Part shown: piece after piece, positions 1 through 7,445 of the stretch
Layout of the letters: each line of letters opens with the position of its first letter
Position numbering within the stretch: position 1 is the stretch's first letter
From: UBA1774 sp045223835
GTDB lineage: Bacteria > Bacillota > Clostridia > Oscillospirales > Oscillospiraceae
Assembly (NCBI GenBank): GCA_045223835.1
Contig: JBGUZS010000027.1
Span: forward strand, 1 to 29,624
DNA length: 29,624 nucleotides
Direction of reading: 5' to 3'
Notes under the pieces: generated by a model
Database searches by the model: none
Seen by the model: only the letters and a program-made list of their open reading frames with translations
What the model was told of the DNA's origin: nothing
Made by a program: the position numbers and the translations under genes

Positions 1-1182
1 GCCCCGGTCGTTGTCCGCAAAGATGGCGATGGTATCCGGGAAAGGCGTATCGGAGTCCATATCCTTCTCGGTGAGCCAGTATTCCCCCACCAGACGGCGG
101 CCGCCGGAGGTGCCCAGCTGGGGATTGGAGAGCATGATGAAGCTCTTTTCAAAGCCGGGCATGTACTGCTTCAGCAGCTCCCAGTTCCGCACCGCCCGCT
201 TCCGGGCGGAAACATCGATATAGGTCATCTCCTCCGGCTCCGTCTGGTGCAGACTGCCGATGAGCCGGTGGACCCAGACCACTCCGTGCTGGTTGTTCAG
301 CAGGCCGGGGGAGAAATGGGGAGAGCCGCCCTCCGCCATGATCTTCTTTACGATCTCCTTCATCTCCTCGGGCTTCTCCCGCTTGAAGGCGAAGTAGGCG
401 TCGATATCCACGTTGGCGATCCAGTAGATCCAGCCGAACTGGGCGATGCGGGAGCCCTCGGGCATATAGTCGACGGTTTCCTCCGGTACCTTGGGGAGCA
501 GGTCCCCGTCCCCGGTGCAGTCGATGACGATCTTGGCCAGCACCGCCTGACGACCGGCCTTGGTCTCCACCATGACGCCCTTGACCTGGTTCCCCTCCAT
601 GATGGGCTCCGTCACCCAGCAGTGGAGCAGCAGCTCCGCCCCGGATTCCAGCACCATGGCGTTCATCTCATCCTTGGCGATCTCCGGGTCGATCACGGCG
701 GTGTACAGGGTGACCCGCTCCCCGTCCCGGTTCCGGCGGACGTAGAAATGCATCATATTGGCGTCCACATACTTCTGCACCTCGGCCTTATCCGTGCTGC
801 CCCAATATTTCTTTTCCGGGTAGGTGGCGCCGTTCCGGACCGCCAGCCGGTCGATGAGCTCCTGGCAGAAGCCGCCGATGGCCTGCTTGCCGAAGGTGTC
901 TCCCAGGTTGGGGATGATGTTCACCAGGCCGCCGGTGCTCATGCCCCCCAGGTGGCCGTATCGCTCGATGAGCAGGGTCTTCGCCCCGCCCCGGGCCGCG
1001 GAGACCGCTGCGGCAATGCCGCCGGGGCCGCCGCCCACCACGCAGACATCCACCTCCCGCATGACGTTGACCTCCCGGGCCGCCTCGGGAATGGACTTCA
1101 CTCCATACTGGATCTTATGCTGGAATTCCGACGGCCTGCCGTAGCCGCTGAAAACCTCGCCGGTGCTCGCATTGATTGCCAT
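1..1182 (-). CDS. FAD-dependent oxidoreductase (FAD_oxidored type), C-terminus cut by window edge
   Basis: The frame is open from the ATG at 1182 to the window edge, 394 codons, so the C-terminus lies outside. Residues about 44-56 carry a dinucleotide-binding strand with GGGPGG, followed by the acidic end LLIERYGHLGG, as in flavoproteins of the FAD_oxidored (PF12831-like) family. Further in, VIDCTGDGDLL (about residue 200) is another hallmark of this family. It should bind FAD and carry out a redox reaction on an unidentified small molecule; no signal peptide is visible, so it is probably cytosolic. The start is supported by AGGAGG seven bases upstream and by a TATAAT box at 1223-1228. It is transcribed divergently from the acyltransferase at 1338. 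Substrate unknown. Confidence 0.85.
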   Translation of the reverse strand, partial: MAINASTGEVFSGYGRPSEFQHKIQYGVKSIPEAAREVNVMREVDVCVVGGGPGGIAAAVSAARGGAKTLLIERYGHLGGMSTGGLVNIIPNLGDTFGKQAIGGFCQELIDRLAVRNGATYPEKKYWGSTDKAEVQKYVDANMMHFYVRRNRDGERVTLYTAVIDPEIAKDEMNAMVLESGAELLLHCWVTEPIMEGNQVKGVMVETKAGRQAVLAKIVIDCTGDGDLLPKVPEETVDYMPEGSRIAQFGWIYWIANVDIDAYFAFKREKPEEMKEIVKKIMAEGGSPHFSPGLLNNQHGVVWVHRLIGSLHQTEPEEMTYIDVSARKRAVRNWELLKQYMPGFEKSFIMLSNPQLGTSGGRRLVGEYWLTEKDMDSDTPFPDTIAIFADNDRG

Positions 1183-1222
1183 AGCTCTGCCTCCTGTCAG
1201 TTTTATTGTTTCTGTAAGGTTC

Positions 1223-1252
1223 ATTATACGCCGCCGTACCCCGGCTTGTCCA
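1223..1252 (-). promoter_or_regulatory. Predicted sigma-A promoter for the FAD oxidoreductase
   Basis: On the minus strand, TGGACA (1247-1252) and a perfect TATAAT (1223-1228) are separated by 18 bp. They lie about 40 bp upstream of the ATG at 1182. The -10 box is strong, the -35 box is moderate. Confidence 0.55.
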
Positions 1253-1268
1253 GCCATGAAGAAACGAC

Positions 1269-1296
1269 TTGTATTGTTCGGGAAAAACGGTATAAT
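1269..1296 (+). promoter_or_regulatory. Predicted sigma-A promoter for the acyltransferase
   Basis: TTGTAT (1269-1274), a 16-bp spacer and a perfect TATAAT (1291-1296) precede the ATG at 1338. A 7-bp inverted repeat, CTTGTAT (1268-1274) and ATACAAG (1299-1305), brackets the promoter and could be a regulator site. Confidence 0.55.
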
Positions 1297-1337
1297 GGAT
1301 ACAAGGCAGTAAGGAAATCACCGGGAGGTGTTCAGAC

Positions 1338-2588
1338 ATGGAAACGGTCGTTCTGCCCGTGGGAAAGAAGAGGCGGATCTCCAGCGTGGAGTTCTGGCGC
1401 TTTATCTTCACCGTAATGGTGAGCCTGTACCATTTCGAGCTCTTTTTTATGAAGAAGAGCCTCTTCCCCTCCGGGTCCGGGGCGGTGGAGTTTTTCTTCG
1501 TCCTGGCAGGCTTCCTGCTGGGGATGGGCGCGGAGAAGCGCCATCTTGCCCGGGGCGGTCTCCCGGCGGAGCCTAAGGAAGCTGCCGGGCGGGCCATCGA
1601 CTATGGGAAAAATAAGCTGAAGGCCATCGTGCCTGTGGTCCTCTGCTGGCTGGTGCTGCATATCCTGGTCTCTCCGGGGCTGGAGGGCTTCAAGGGAAAG
1701 CTGGAGTTTATCATGAATGCGGAATGGGAGGTCCTGCTCCTGGTGGGCACCCCCTTCGGCTTCAATGGCGGCTTTGCCCCCAATATCCCCCTGTGGTTCC
1801 TCACCTCCCTGATCATCGCCGGGTATGTATACACCTATCTGATGGAGCGGCATTTTGACCTGATGCGCTTCCTGTCCCCGGTGATCGGGCTGCTGGGAGT
1901 CACCTTCTTTGCCCTGAAGACCACCACGGTGCTGGACCACAATATCCTGGTGGGCTGCCTTACCGCCGGGACCCTGAAGGCCTTTTCCGAGCTGGCCCTG
2001 GGCATCGCCCTCTTCTTCCTCTATGCCCGGCTGCGGGAGAAAAAGCCGAAGCTCCCCCTGCGCCTCCTCCTGGGACTGGTGGAGCTGTATGTGGTCTACC
2101 GCCTCTTCACCCTGATCATCGGCCGTCCCGCCGGGCTGGAGAACTACAAGCGCACCCTGTACATCATGGCTCTGATCCTCTTCTCCTTCCTGCGGATCAC
2201 CCCGTTGACGAAGGTATTGGATAATCCCGTCTCCCGCCTCATGGGGAAGATCACCCTGGCCATGTATGTGTGCCATTATACCCTCATCACTCTGTACTTC
2301 ACCCTTCTGCAGAAGGTGAAAATGGATCTGATCGTCCACAGCAAGGCCGGAAGCTGGCAGTCCGCCGTTTATCGTTTCCTGGGGGATACCGGGGGCTTCG
2401 ACCAGCGGTTCAGGGCGATCCCCATGACCTGGAAGGATGCGGTCATGTACCTGGTCCTCCTGCTGCTCTGCGCCATCGTCGTGACCCTGCTCATCTCCCT
2501 CCTGGGAAAGCTCATCCGGAAGCTCCGGGGGAGAAAGAAGGCAAAGCCGGCAGCGCCGGAGGAGCAGACGGCGGAGCAAGCGGAATAA
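1338..2588 (+). CDS. Acyltransferase-3 family integral membrane protein
   Basis: 416 residues with about ten hydrophobic segments. The N-terminal region reads RISSVEFWRFIFTVMVSLYHF, the typical opening of acyltransferase 3 (OafA/WecH-like) proteins in which the His after the first membrane segment is thought to be catalytic. Members transfer acyl groups, often O-acetyl, to sugars or lipids at the membrane. GGTG (GGGAGGTG) lies upstream of the chosen ATG. The C-terminal about 30 residues are Lys/Arg-rich then Glu/Gln-rich, a cytosolic tail. The gene stands alone, with its own promoter and a strong terminator. The acceptor substrate cannot be told from sequence. Confidence 0.85.
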   Translation: METVVLPVGKKRRISSVEFWRFIFTVMVSLYHFELFFMKKSLFPSGSGAVEFFFVLAGFLLGMGAEKRHLARGGLPAEPKEAAGRAIDYGKNKLKAIVPVVLCWLVLHILVSPGLEGFKGKLEFIMNAEWEVLLLVGTPFGFNGGFAPNIPLWFLTSLIIAGYVYTYLMERHFDLMRFLSPVIGLLGVTFFALKTTTVLDHNILVGCLTAGTLKAFSELALGIALFFLYARLREKKPKLPLRLLLGLVELYVVYRLFTLIIGRPAGLENYKRTLYIMALILFSFLRITPLTKVLDNPVSRLMGKITLAMYVCHYTLITLYFTLLQKVKMDLIVHSKAGSWQSAVYRFLGDTGGFDQRFRAIPMTWKDAVMYLVLLLLCAIVVTLLISLLGKLIRKLRGRKKAKPAAPEEQTAEQAE

Positions 2589-2607
2589 ACGGAATAGACG
2601 GAATAGA
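2581..2607 (+). repeat. Three tandem 9-bp units at the acyltransferase stop codon
   Basis: The units CGGAATAAA, CGGAATAGA, CGGAATAGA run head to tail. In the reading frame of the acyltransferase each unit contains a stop (TAA, TAG, TAG), so the gene ends in three in-frame stops. Confidence 0.8.
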
Positions 2608-2610
2608 CGA

Positions 2611-2645
2611 GCAGTACCCCGGGCGTTCGCCCGGGGTACTGCTTT
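2611..2645 (+). terminator. Strong rho-independent terminator after the acyltransferase
   Basis: GCAGTACCCCGGG (2611-2623) pairs perfectly with CCCGGGGTACTGC (2630-2642); the loop is closed further by C-G and G-C pairs. TTTT follows on the plus strand. It lies between convergent genes and may also slow minus-strand transcription from the solute-binding gene, although the minus side has no U-tract. Confidence 0.9.
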
Positions 2646-2662
2646 TAATAGGACCGTTTTTG

Positions 2663-4471
2663 TCAGCCCTTCAGATAATTGTCATAGGCCTGCTGGTAGA
2701 CCGCCAGATATCTGTTCAGCCCTACGACCTCCAGTCCGGCTGCATAGGCGTCCCACTGGGACATGGGCGTGGAGCCGTCCACAAAGGAAAGATAGTTTTC
2801 CCGGATGTACGTGGCCATGTCGGACATGATGCTGTTGGCCTCCTCCTGCTCTTCCGCATTCAGCACGCAGTCGGAGGGCCAGACATAGGCATAGTCGTTA
2901 TTCTGGATGGTCCCGTAGTAGGCGAAGGCTTCCATCACCGATTCTCCGCCGGGGTAGGCGTAATGTGCGCTCCCGAAGTCCAGACCGGGGTCGCAGATGA
3001 TGTTGTTGGTGTAGCACCAGCTCAGGGGGGTGATCGCCCCGGGGAAATCCGGATTGTTCCAGATCAGCTCAGTGAGTCTCCGGTTTCCGGCCTCGTCATA
3101 TTCGAAAGTGACGCCCTCCGGTCCCCAGCTCATCAGCATGGAGCCTGCGGGGCTGTACCGCCAGTCCAGCCAGGTGATGGCCAGAGGGATATTCTCGCAG
3201 CGCGTGCTCACAGAGGCGTTGCCGTAGTATACCCGGGTGCCCTTGGTGCCCACATGCAGGGTTTGCCCTTTTTCCAGAACAGGATCCGGGAGCATCATCC
3301 AGGTACAGTCCGGATCATCGATCAGGTACTGCTTGCCTGTAATATCGGATACGGCGAAGGTGAGATAACCGAAGGTATCCCCCTCCATTCGCTGCTCGAA
3401 GATCGGATTGTTGGTCCCGTCATAGGAAGCCCAGTTCGGGTCAAAAAGGCCCTCGGAGAACCATTTGTTGATCTCCGTCATCAGGTATTTGTCCCGATCC
3501 GTAGTGAGAGAGGCATATACCTGACCGCTGCCGTCCACCATGACGGAAGGGCCGTACTCGCTGCAGAAGCCCAGGGTATCATAGAAAAGCCAGTGCTCCG
3601 CTCCGCCGGTGATGGTGTTGTACAGCATGGCGGGATAGACTGCCGTCGGGATCTGATTCTGGAAAGCCAGCAGGACTTCATGGGTATCCTCCCAGGTAAC
3701 GATGCTGTCCCGGTCAATATCCAGCTTTTTCAGCCAGTCTCCCCGGATGAACAGCGCGGTGGTGGGATAGATCTGGTCCTCCAGGCAATGGAACTGGCCG
3801 ATCACCGTATCCTCCAGGAACACGGCGGAGCGCAGATCCGTATCCGTCGCTGCGGTTTTCATGACCTCGAACATGTAGTTGGGCATGTAGTCCCGATAGT
3901 CGTACAAGTTCACAAAGAAGTGGTCGCTGAGAATGGCGTCCTTGAAAACGCCGGGATAAAACCAGGTGACCTGGCTGCAGATATCCGGGAGTTCGTCTGC
4001 GGCCAGAAGGACGCTGAAATTATCCCCCCGGGAGTTGCGGTCGATCATGATATACTCTACATGGACGCCGGTCTCCTTTTCCACGGCGGTGGGAAAGGGT
4101 GAGTCCTGATAAGCGCCGGGCAGAAATTCGGGCGTATACAGACAGGTCCAGTAGCTCAGGACCTCGTCCGTTGTGCAGAGGGGCAGCTCATACTCATAAG
4201 CTTCCGCCGCAAAGCCCAGGGCGTCCTTCTTGAAGTTTCCCTCGGCAAAGTTGTAGGGCGAGGGCGTTTCGGGTGAGGCGGTCTCCGCAGGGGCTGCGGT
4301 CTCCGCCGGAGCTTCGGTTTCCGCCGGAGGCGCCGTTTTGGCCGGCGCTGCGGTCTCCGTCGGCGCTGGGGTGGCCGGGGCGGGGGTTTCCGCCGGAGGC
4401 GCATTTCCGCAGCCGGAGAACAAAGCCAGGCACAGGCAAATCGCCAGGATGAAAGAGAGTTTGTTTTTCAT
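2663..4471 (-). CDS. Extracellular solute-binding lipoprotein 1 (orphan ABC-type)
   Basis: 602 residues. A signal peptide ends in the lipobox LFSGC, so Cys21 should be lipidated and the mature protein tethered outside the membrane. Residues about 22-70 are a Pro/Ala/Thr/Glu-rich spacer of repeated PAETAAP-like units. The remainder resembles large family-1 type ABC solute-binding proteins. It is clearly paralogous to the lipoprotein at 12370-14172: both share CENIPLA, DWRYSP, SWG and the order of flanking residues, at roughly 45% identity over that stretch by eye. GGAGCC precedes the ATG. The Cys-rich gene at 4558-4806 is immediately upstream and probably shares the promoter at 4872-4900. No permease or ATPase gene lies nearby, so transport partners must be elsewhere, or the protein acts as a ligand sensor or scavenger. 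Confidence 0.88.
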   Translation of the reverse strand: MKNKLSFILAICLCLALFSGCGNAPPAETPAPATPAPTETAAPAKTAPPAETEAPAETAAPAETASPETPSPYNFAEGNFKKDALGFAAEAYEYELPLCTTDEVLSYWTCLYTPEFLPGAYQDSPFPTAVEKETGVHVEYIMIDRNSRGDNFSVLLAADELPDICSQVTWFYPGVFKDAILSDHFFVNLYDYRDYMPNYMFEVMKTAATDTDLRSAVFLEDTVIGQFHCLEDQIYPTTALFIRGDWLKKLDIDRDSIVTWEDTHEVLLAFQNQIPTAVYPAMLYNTITGGAEHWLFYDTLGFCSEYGPSVMVDGSGQVYASLTTDRDKYLMTEINKWFSEGLFDPNWASYDGTNNPIFEQRMEGDTFGYLTFAVSDITGKQYLIDDPDCTWMMLPDPVLEKGQTLHVGTKGTRVYYGNASVSTRCENIPLAITWLDWRYSPAGSMLMSWGPEGVTFEYDEAGNRRLTELIWNNPDFPGAITPLSWCYTNNIICDPGLDFGSAHYAYPGGESVMEAFAYYGTIQNNDYAYVWPSDCVLNAEEQEEANSIMSDMATYIRENYLSFVDGSTPMSQWDAYAAGLEVVGLNRYLAVYQQAYDNYLKG

Positions 4472-4488
4472 TTTTCAGGCTCCTGTTT

Positions 4489-4550
4489 AAAAAATCGTGT
4501 CCAATGGGGGGATCGGCAAGGCGGACCAGGCGGGGGACCCCATTCTTGCC
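4489..4550 (-). terminator. Possible attenuator between the Cys-rich gene and solute-binding gene 1
   Basis: On the minus strand, just after the stop at 4558, two pairings compete. GGCAAG (4545-4550) can pair with CTTGCC (4515-4520), and AATGGGG (4538-4544) with CCCCATT (4503-4509). A T6 run follows at 4489-4494, eight bases after the second stem. It may be a partial terminator that sets the ratio of the two genes. No experimental basis; weak call. Confidence 0.3.
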
Positions 4551-4557
4551 GGGTCGG

Positions 4558-4806
4558 TCATTTGGCTGCCGCTTCCGCCTTCAGCTTATCCGCAAACTCC
4601 CGCAAGCAGGCGGGGAAGCCGTCATAATAGCGGTGCACGGCGATGCACTTTTTGCAGTCCCCGTGGTACTTGCACACCGTTACCTCGCAGGAACACCGCA
4701 GGTTTTCCGGATCGGCTACGATCTGTTCCCATTTCAGCATCTCCGCATGCAGCTCCTCCTCATCCTTGGGAGGACGGCGGAGAATATTGATCTTCTTTTC
4801 TGCCAT
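4558..4806 (-). CDS. Small Cys-rich, probable metal-binding protein (82 aa)
   Basis: 82 residues. The first half is a charged, helical stretch; the second half holds Cys38, Cys40, Cys45, His48, Cys51, Cys54, His58 and Cys67, a C-x-C-x4-C-x2-H-x2-C-x2-C-x3-H-x8-C pattern. The layout resembles short Cys-rich Clostridia proteins of the DUF6485 kind (from memory, not searched), and suggests binding of zinc or an iron-sulfur cluster. GGAG sits about 10 bases upstream of the ATG (AAAGGAGAATGATTCGTT before it). It is the first gene after the promoter at 4872-4900 and the palindrome at 4921-4948, and precedes the solute-binding gene by 86 bp. Function unknown; there is no signal peptide. Confidence 0.75.
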   Translation of the reverse strand: MAEKKINILRRPPKDEEELHAEMLKWEQIVADPENLRCSCEVTVCKYHGDCKKCIAVHRYYDGFPACLREFADKLKAEAAAK

Positions 4807-4823
4807 AACGAATCATTCTCCTT

Positions 4824-4855
4824 TCAAACTGTTCAACTGTTTAACTGTTTAACTG
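4824..4855 (-). repeat. Four tandem 8-bp repeats in the 5' leader of the Cys-rich gene
   Basis: On the minus strand the leader reads CAGTTAAA, CAGTTAAA, CAGTTGAA, CAGTTTGA directly before the ribosome binding site. The repeat lies between the predicted transcription start (about 4865) and the AAAGGAG. Copy-number change would alter leader length without affecting the protein. Confidence 0.8.
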
Positions 4856-4871
4856 AATCCGCTGCAGATCA

Positions 4872-4900
4872 AGCATAATACACACTCGGCTAAGCGTCAA
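4872..4900 (-). promoter_or_regulatory. Predicted sigma-A promoter of module A
   Basis: On the minus strand TTGACG (4895-4900), a 17-bp spacer and TATGCT (4872-4877). It drives the Cys-rich gene and the first solute-binding gene. The palindrome at 4921-4948 starts 21 bp upstream of the -35 box, a position usual for a LysR-type activator. Confidence 0.7.
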
Positions 4901-4920
4901 CAAACAGCGGCAAAAATATA

Positions 4921-4948
4921 CATGGCGTAGCATATGAGCTACGCCATG
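4921..4948. promoter_or_regulatory. 28-bp palindrome, candidate LysR operator of module A
   Basis: CATGGCGTAGC (4921-4931), six bases ATATGA, then GCTACGCCATG (4938-4948): perfect 11-bp arms. The inner 20 bp match the palindrome upstream of the second solute-binding gene (14275-14298) at 15 of 20 positions, including nine consecutive GCGTAGCAT. A T-rich run on the minus-strand side (TATATTTTT) means it could also act as a terminator for transcription arriving from the oxidoreductase. Confidence 0.65.
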
Positions 4949-4974
4949 TCTGGTTACGCCATGATCGACTGGGG

Positions 4975-5312
4975 CTATGTGAGTATCTCTGCAGGATCAT
5001 GGCAGGTCTGCGCATAACGATCCCGCAAGGGCTGCAGCTCCATAGCATATAGCGGTTGACTGCGGATGATGCGGGGATTCCTGGTTCCGGAGGATGGGAG
5101 CGATGGCCAATCCACGCTCCCGTCCCCGAGGAGCTGCCTGATTATCTCAGTTTGTATGCCCACAATGGCAGCGGAGATATCCGGGCGCTTTTGCGTAAAG
5201 GGGGTGATGATCTGGCCGCAGTACCAGCTGCTGCCGGGGTTCAGGATGCCGAGCCTGACATGATGACCGGCGTTCCGGCGGTATCCCTCATGGGGCGGAT
5301 AATCGTCCCGGG
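4975..5312 (-). pseudogene. Decayed LysR-family regulator (paralogue of the intact gene at 14381-15328)
   Basis: The stretch aligns with the middle and the extreme end of the intact LysR gene. Nucleotides about 5070-5300 match about 14840-15090 at roughly 80% by eye, and about 5000-5048 match about 14430-14490. The intervening about 340 bp of the effector domain are missing, as is the whole N-terminal DNA-binding domain, because the fragment ends where the oxidoreductase stop (5314) begins. Matching residue runs include QIITPFTQK, PDIS, GIQTE, DGSVD and NPRIIRSQ. A one-base deletion shifts the frame after DGSVD and is restored a few codons later. Without its HTH it cannot work as a regulator. 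Confidence 0.85.
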
Positions 5313-5313
5313 A

Positions 5314-7320
5314 TCAAAGGAATCTCAAAGCGTCGAAGGCTCCGTGGACCGCTTCGCGAACGTCGCCGGAATCGCGGCAGTCGCCCACGATGAAGAATTC
5401 GCTCTTCGGGCAGCAGCCGTAGAAGCGCCAGGCCTCGGCATTTTTCGGCTTCAAGCCTACGGCGAAGAGGACGGTGTCCGCAGGGATCTCCCACTTTTCG
5501 CCGGTTTCCACATTTTCCGCGATCACGCTGGTATCCGTGATCTCCAGGAGCTTCCAGCCCAGCTCACGGCGAAGGTTGTTTTCCTTGATCATCAGCCCCA
5601 GGATATAGTCTGCGCCGGTATCCCGCAGACTGCAGTTCTTATCCATGTCGATGACGACAACTTCCTTGCCCTCCATGGCCAGGTTCAGACCAGCCTCGGT
5701 GCCTACTACGGAGCCGCCGATGATGACGACCTTGTCGCCGCAGGGGAATTTTCCGTTCTCCACGTCAGGAGCCCAGTGCACATGGGGCTTATCCCATCCG
5801 GGAACCTTGGGGATAATGGGATCCGCGCCGATGGCCATGACCACGGCGTCGTAGCCCTCAGCCGCCAGCATCTCCGGGGTGGCCTCGGTGTTCATGAAGC
5901 GGCGGACGTTCACGGTCTTGCCGTAGACGCGCAGATAGTTCAGATAATCCCGCAGGTCCTTCTTGAAGGGGGCGGACACGCCGTTCGCAATATTGCCGCC
6001 GAAGTCCGCGTTCTTCTCGTAGATCGTTACGTCATGGCCGCGTTCCAGCAGGACCTTGACCGCCTCGATGCCCGCCGGTCCGCCGCCGACAACGGCGACC
6101 TTTTTCTTCTTGGGCGCCTTGGGCAGCACGCCCTCGGGATACTCCTCGTAGCGGCTGAACATGGGGTTCACGGAGCAAGACATGAAGGGAGGCGTGCCCT
6201 GGCGGGAAGGCCGGAAGCAGGAACAGCGCAGGCACGGCATATGCTCATACTCTCTGCCCTCGGCGTACTTGTTGACCATTTCCTGGTCGGCGTTCAGGGC
6301 GCGGTGCATGGCCACGAAGTCCGCCTTGCCGGAGGCGATGATCTCTTCCGCCTGGGCCAGGTCCTTGATGGAGCCCACGGTGTTCACGATCAGGTCGGGA
6401 TAGGCCTTCTTGACGTCGGCGGCGAAATGGACATTGTACATCTGGTCCAGCGCATAGGGCTGATACATGTACATCATGTATTCCGGTTCGCCCCAGACGT
6501 CGTGGATGCCGCCGGAAACATGCAGGATATCGACCTTGTCCTTGATATAACCGATGAACTTCAGGGCTTCGTCGAAGTGGGTGCCCATGGTGGGATGGAA
6601 CTCCTCGGCGGAGATGCGGTACTCGATGACGAAATCCTCGCCGACGCGGGCACGGACCGCGTCTAGGACCTCGCAGGAGAAGCGGGCGCGGTTCTCGGTG
6701 CTGCCGCCGTACTCGTCGGTACGCCTGTTGAAGTAGGGGCTGGCGAACTGGGCGAAGAGATTGCCGTGGGCGCCGTGGAGCATGAGCATCTTCATGCCGG
6801 CCTTCTTGCAGAGTTCCGCGGCGAAGGCGAATTTTTCCACGGTCTCCTTGATCTTCTCCCTGCTCATCTCGATGGTAGGGATGGGGTCGCGGCCCAGCTG
6901 CTTTGCCCGCTTCTCCTCCGCGATGGTGATGAAGCTGGAGCTGCTGTAGGCGGCGCGTCCGCCGATGCGCTCAGGGATCTGGTCCTTGCCGCAGTGGACG
7001 AGCTCCAGGTTCGCATGGGCGCCGTAGCTTTCGCACATCTGAGCGAAGCGGGCCAACTGCCATACGCAGGCGGGATCCGAGAGCTGGAGCTGATGGTCCT
7101 CGTCGCTGCTCTCATTGATGTCGATGGTGCAGTTGCCCACGGAGACGATGGCAACGCCGCCCTTGGCAAAGGCGCGGAAACCGTTGATGAAGCGATCGGT
7201 GACGAAGCCTTTCTCGTCGCCGGCACCCAAGCATCCCGGCGGGGCCAGCTCCACACGGTTCTTGAAGGTCACACCCCGGATGGTAATGGGTTCAAATACG
7301 TGGGGGTACTTCGTTGACAT
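5314..7320 (-). CDS. NADH:flavin oxidoreductase, old-yellow-enzyme/2,4-dienoyl-CoA reductase type
   Basis: 668 residues from the ATG at 7320, chosen because AGGAGG sits just upstream and overlaps the alternative ATG at 7338. Residues about 1-340 form an FMN-binding TIM barrel (HVFEPITIRG, then FASPYFNRRTDEYGGSTENR near residue 193). Four cysteines at 363, 366, 368 and 382 should hold a [4Fe-4S] cluster. From about residue 405 there is an FAD/NAD(P) half with VAVVGGGPAGIEA and VVIIGGSVVGTEA. This is the layout of FadH and of the gut bile-acid enzymes BaiCD/BaiH, which reduce conjugated C=C bonds with NAD(P)H. Two oddities: the third Cys is two positions earlier than in FadH, and the usual HGYL tyrosine is Asn. 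Substrate unknown. The 3' end abuts the LysR remnant. Confidence 0.9.
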   Translation of the reverse strand: MSTKYPHVFEPITIRGVTFKNRVELAPPGCLGAGDEKGFVTDRFINGFRAFAKGGVAIVSVGNCTIDINESSDEDHQLQLSDPACVWQLARFAQMCESYGAHANLELVHCGKDQIPERIGGRAAYSSSSFITIAEEKRAKQLGRDPIPTIEMSREKIKETVEKFAFAAELCKKAGMKMLMLHGAHGNLFAQFASPYFNRRTDEYGGSTENRARFSCEVLDAVRARVGEDFVIEYRISAEEFHPTMGTHFDEALKFIGYIKDKVDILHVSGGIHDVWGEPEYMMYMYQPYALDQMYNVHFAADVKKAYPDLIVNTVGSIKDLAQAEEIIASGKADFVAMHRALNADQEMVNKYAEGREYEHMPCLRCSCFRPSRQGTPPFMSCSVNPMFSRYEEYPEGVLPKAPKKKKVAVVGGGPAGIEAVKVLLERGHDVTIYEKNADFGGNIANGVSAPFKKDLRDYLNYLRVYGKTVNVRRFMNTEATPEMLAAEGYDAVVMAIGADPIIPKVPGWDKPHVHWAPDVENGKFPCGDKVVIIGGSVVGTEAGLNLAMEGKEVVVIDMDKNCSLRDTGADYILGLMIKENNLRRELGWKLLEITDTSVIAENVETGEKWEIPADTVLFAVGLKPKNAEAWRFYGCCPKSEFFIVGDCRDSGDVREAVHGAFDALRFL

Positions 7321-7349
7321 AGCCTTTCCTCCTATCATTTATTCTCCCT

Positions 7350-7418
7350 GGCACGGGGCGGCTGCCCCGCGCCATATTCGGATTCATTCGTCAGGCTTTC
7401 CGGCGCAGGCCGCGCCGG
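7350..7418. other. Two stem-loops between the P-type ATPase and oxidoreductase genes
   Basis: CGGGGC (7354-7359) pairs with GCCCCG (7364-7369), extended by GGC/GCC across one mismatch. CCGGCGC (7400-7406) pairs with GCGCCGG (7412-7418). Neither is followed by a U-tract on the minus strand, so they are more likely RNA-stability elements than terminators. No clear promoter is visible in this 125-bp gap. Confidence 0.5.
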
Positions 7419-7445
7419 GACGGATAAAACGACTTTTGCCCTCGG

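Noticed and set aside
247..1416. Plus-strand 389-codon frame opposite the FAD oxidoreductase
   Set aside because: It opposes a gene with clear FAD motifs and has His/Pro/Gly-rich composition typical of antisense frames in GC-rich DNA.
4156..4439. Arg/Pro-rich minus-strand frames inside the solute-binding gene
   Set aside because: They are alternative frames of the Pro/Ala/Thr spacer of the lipoprotein.
2663..4471. Reading the solute-binding protein as a complete ABC importer
   Set aside because: No permease or ATPase genes adjoin either large binding protein; the only complete importer is at 20089-22406, with a different family of binding protein.
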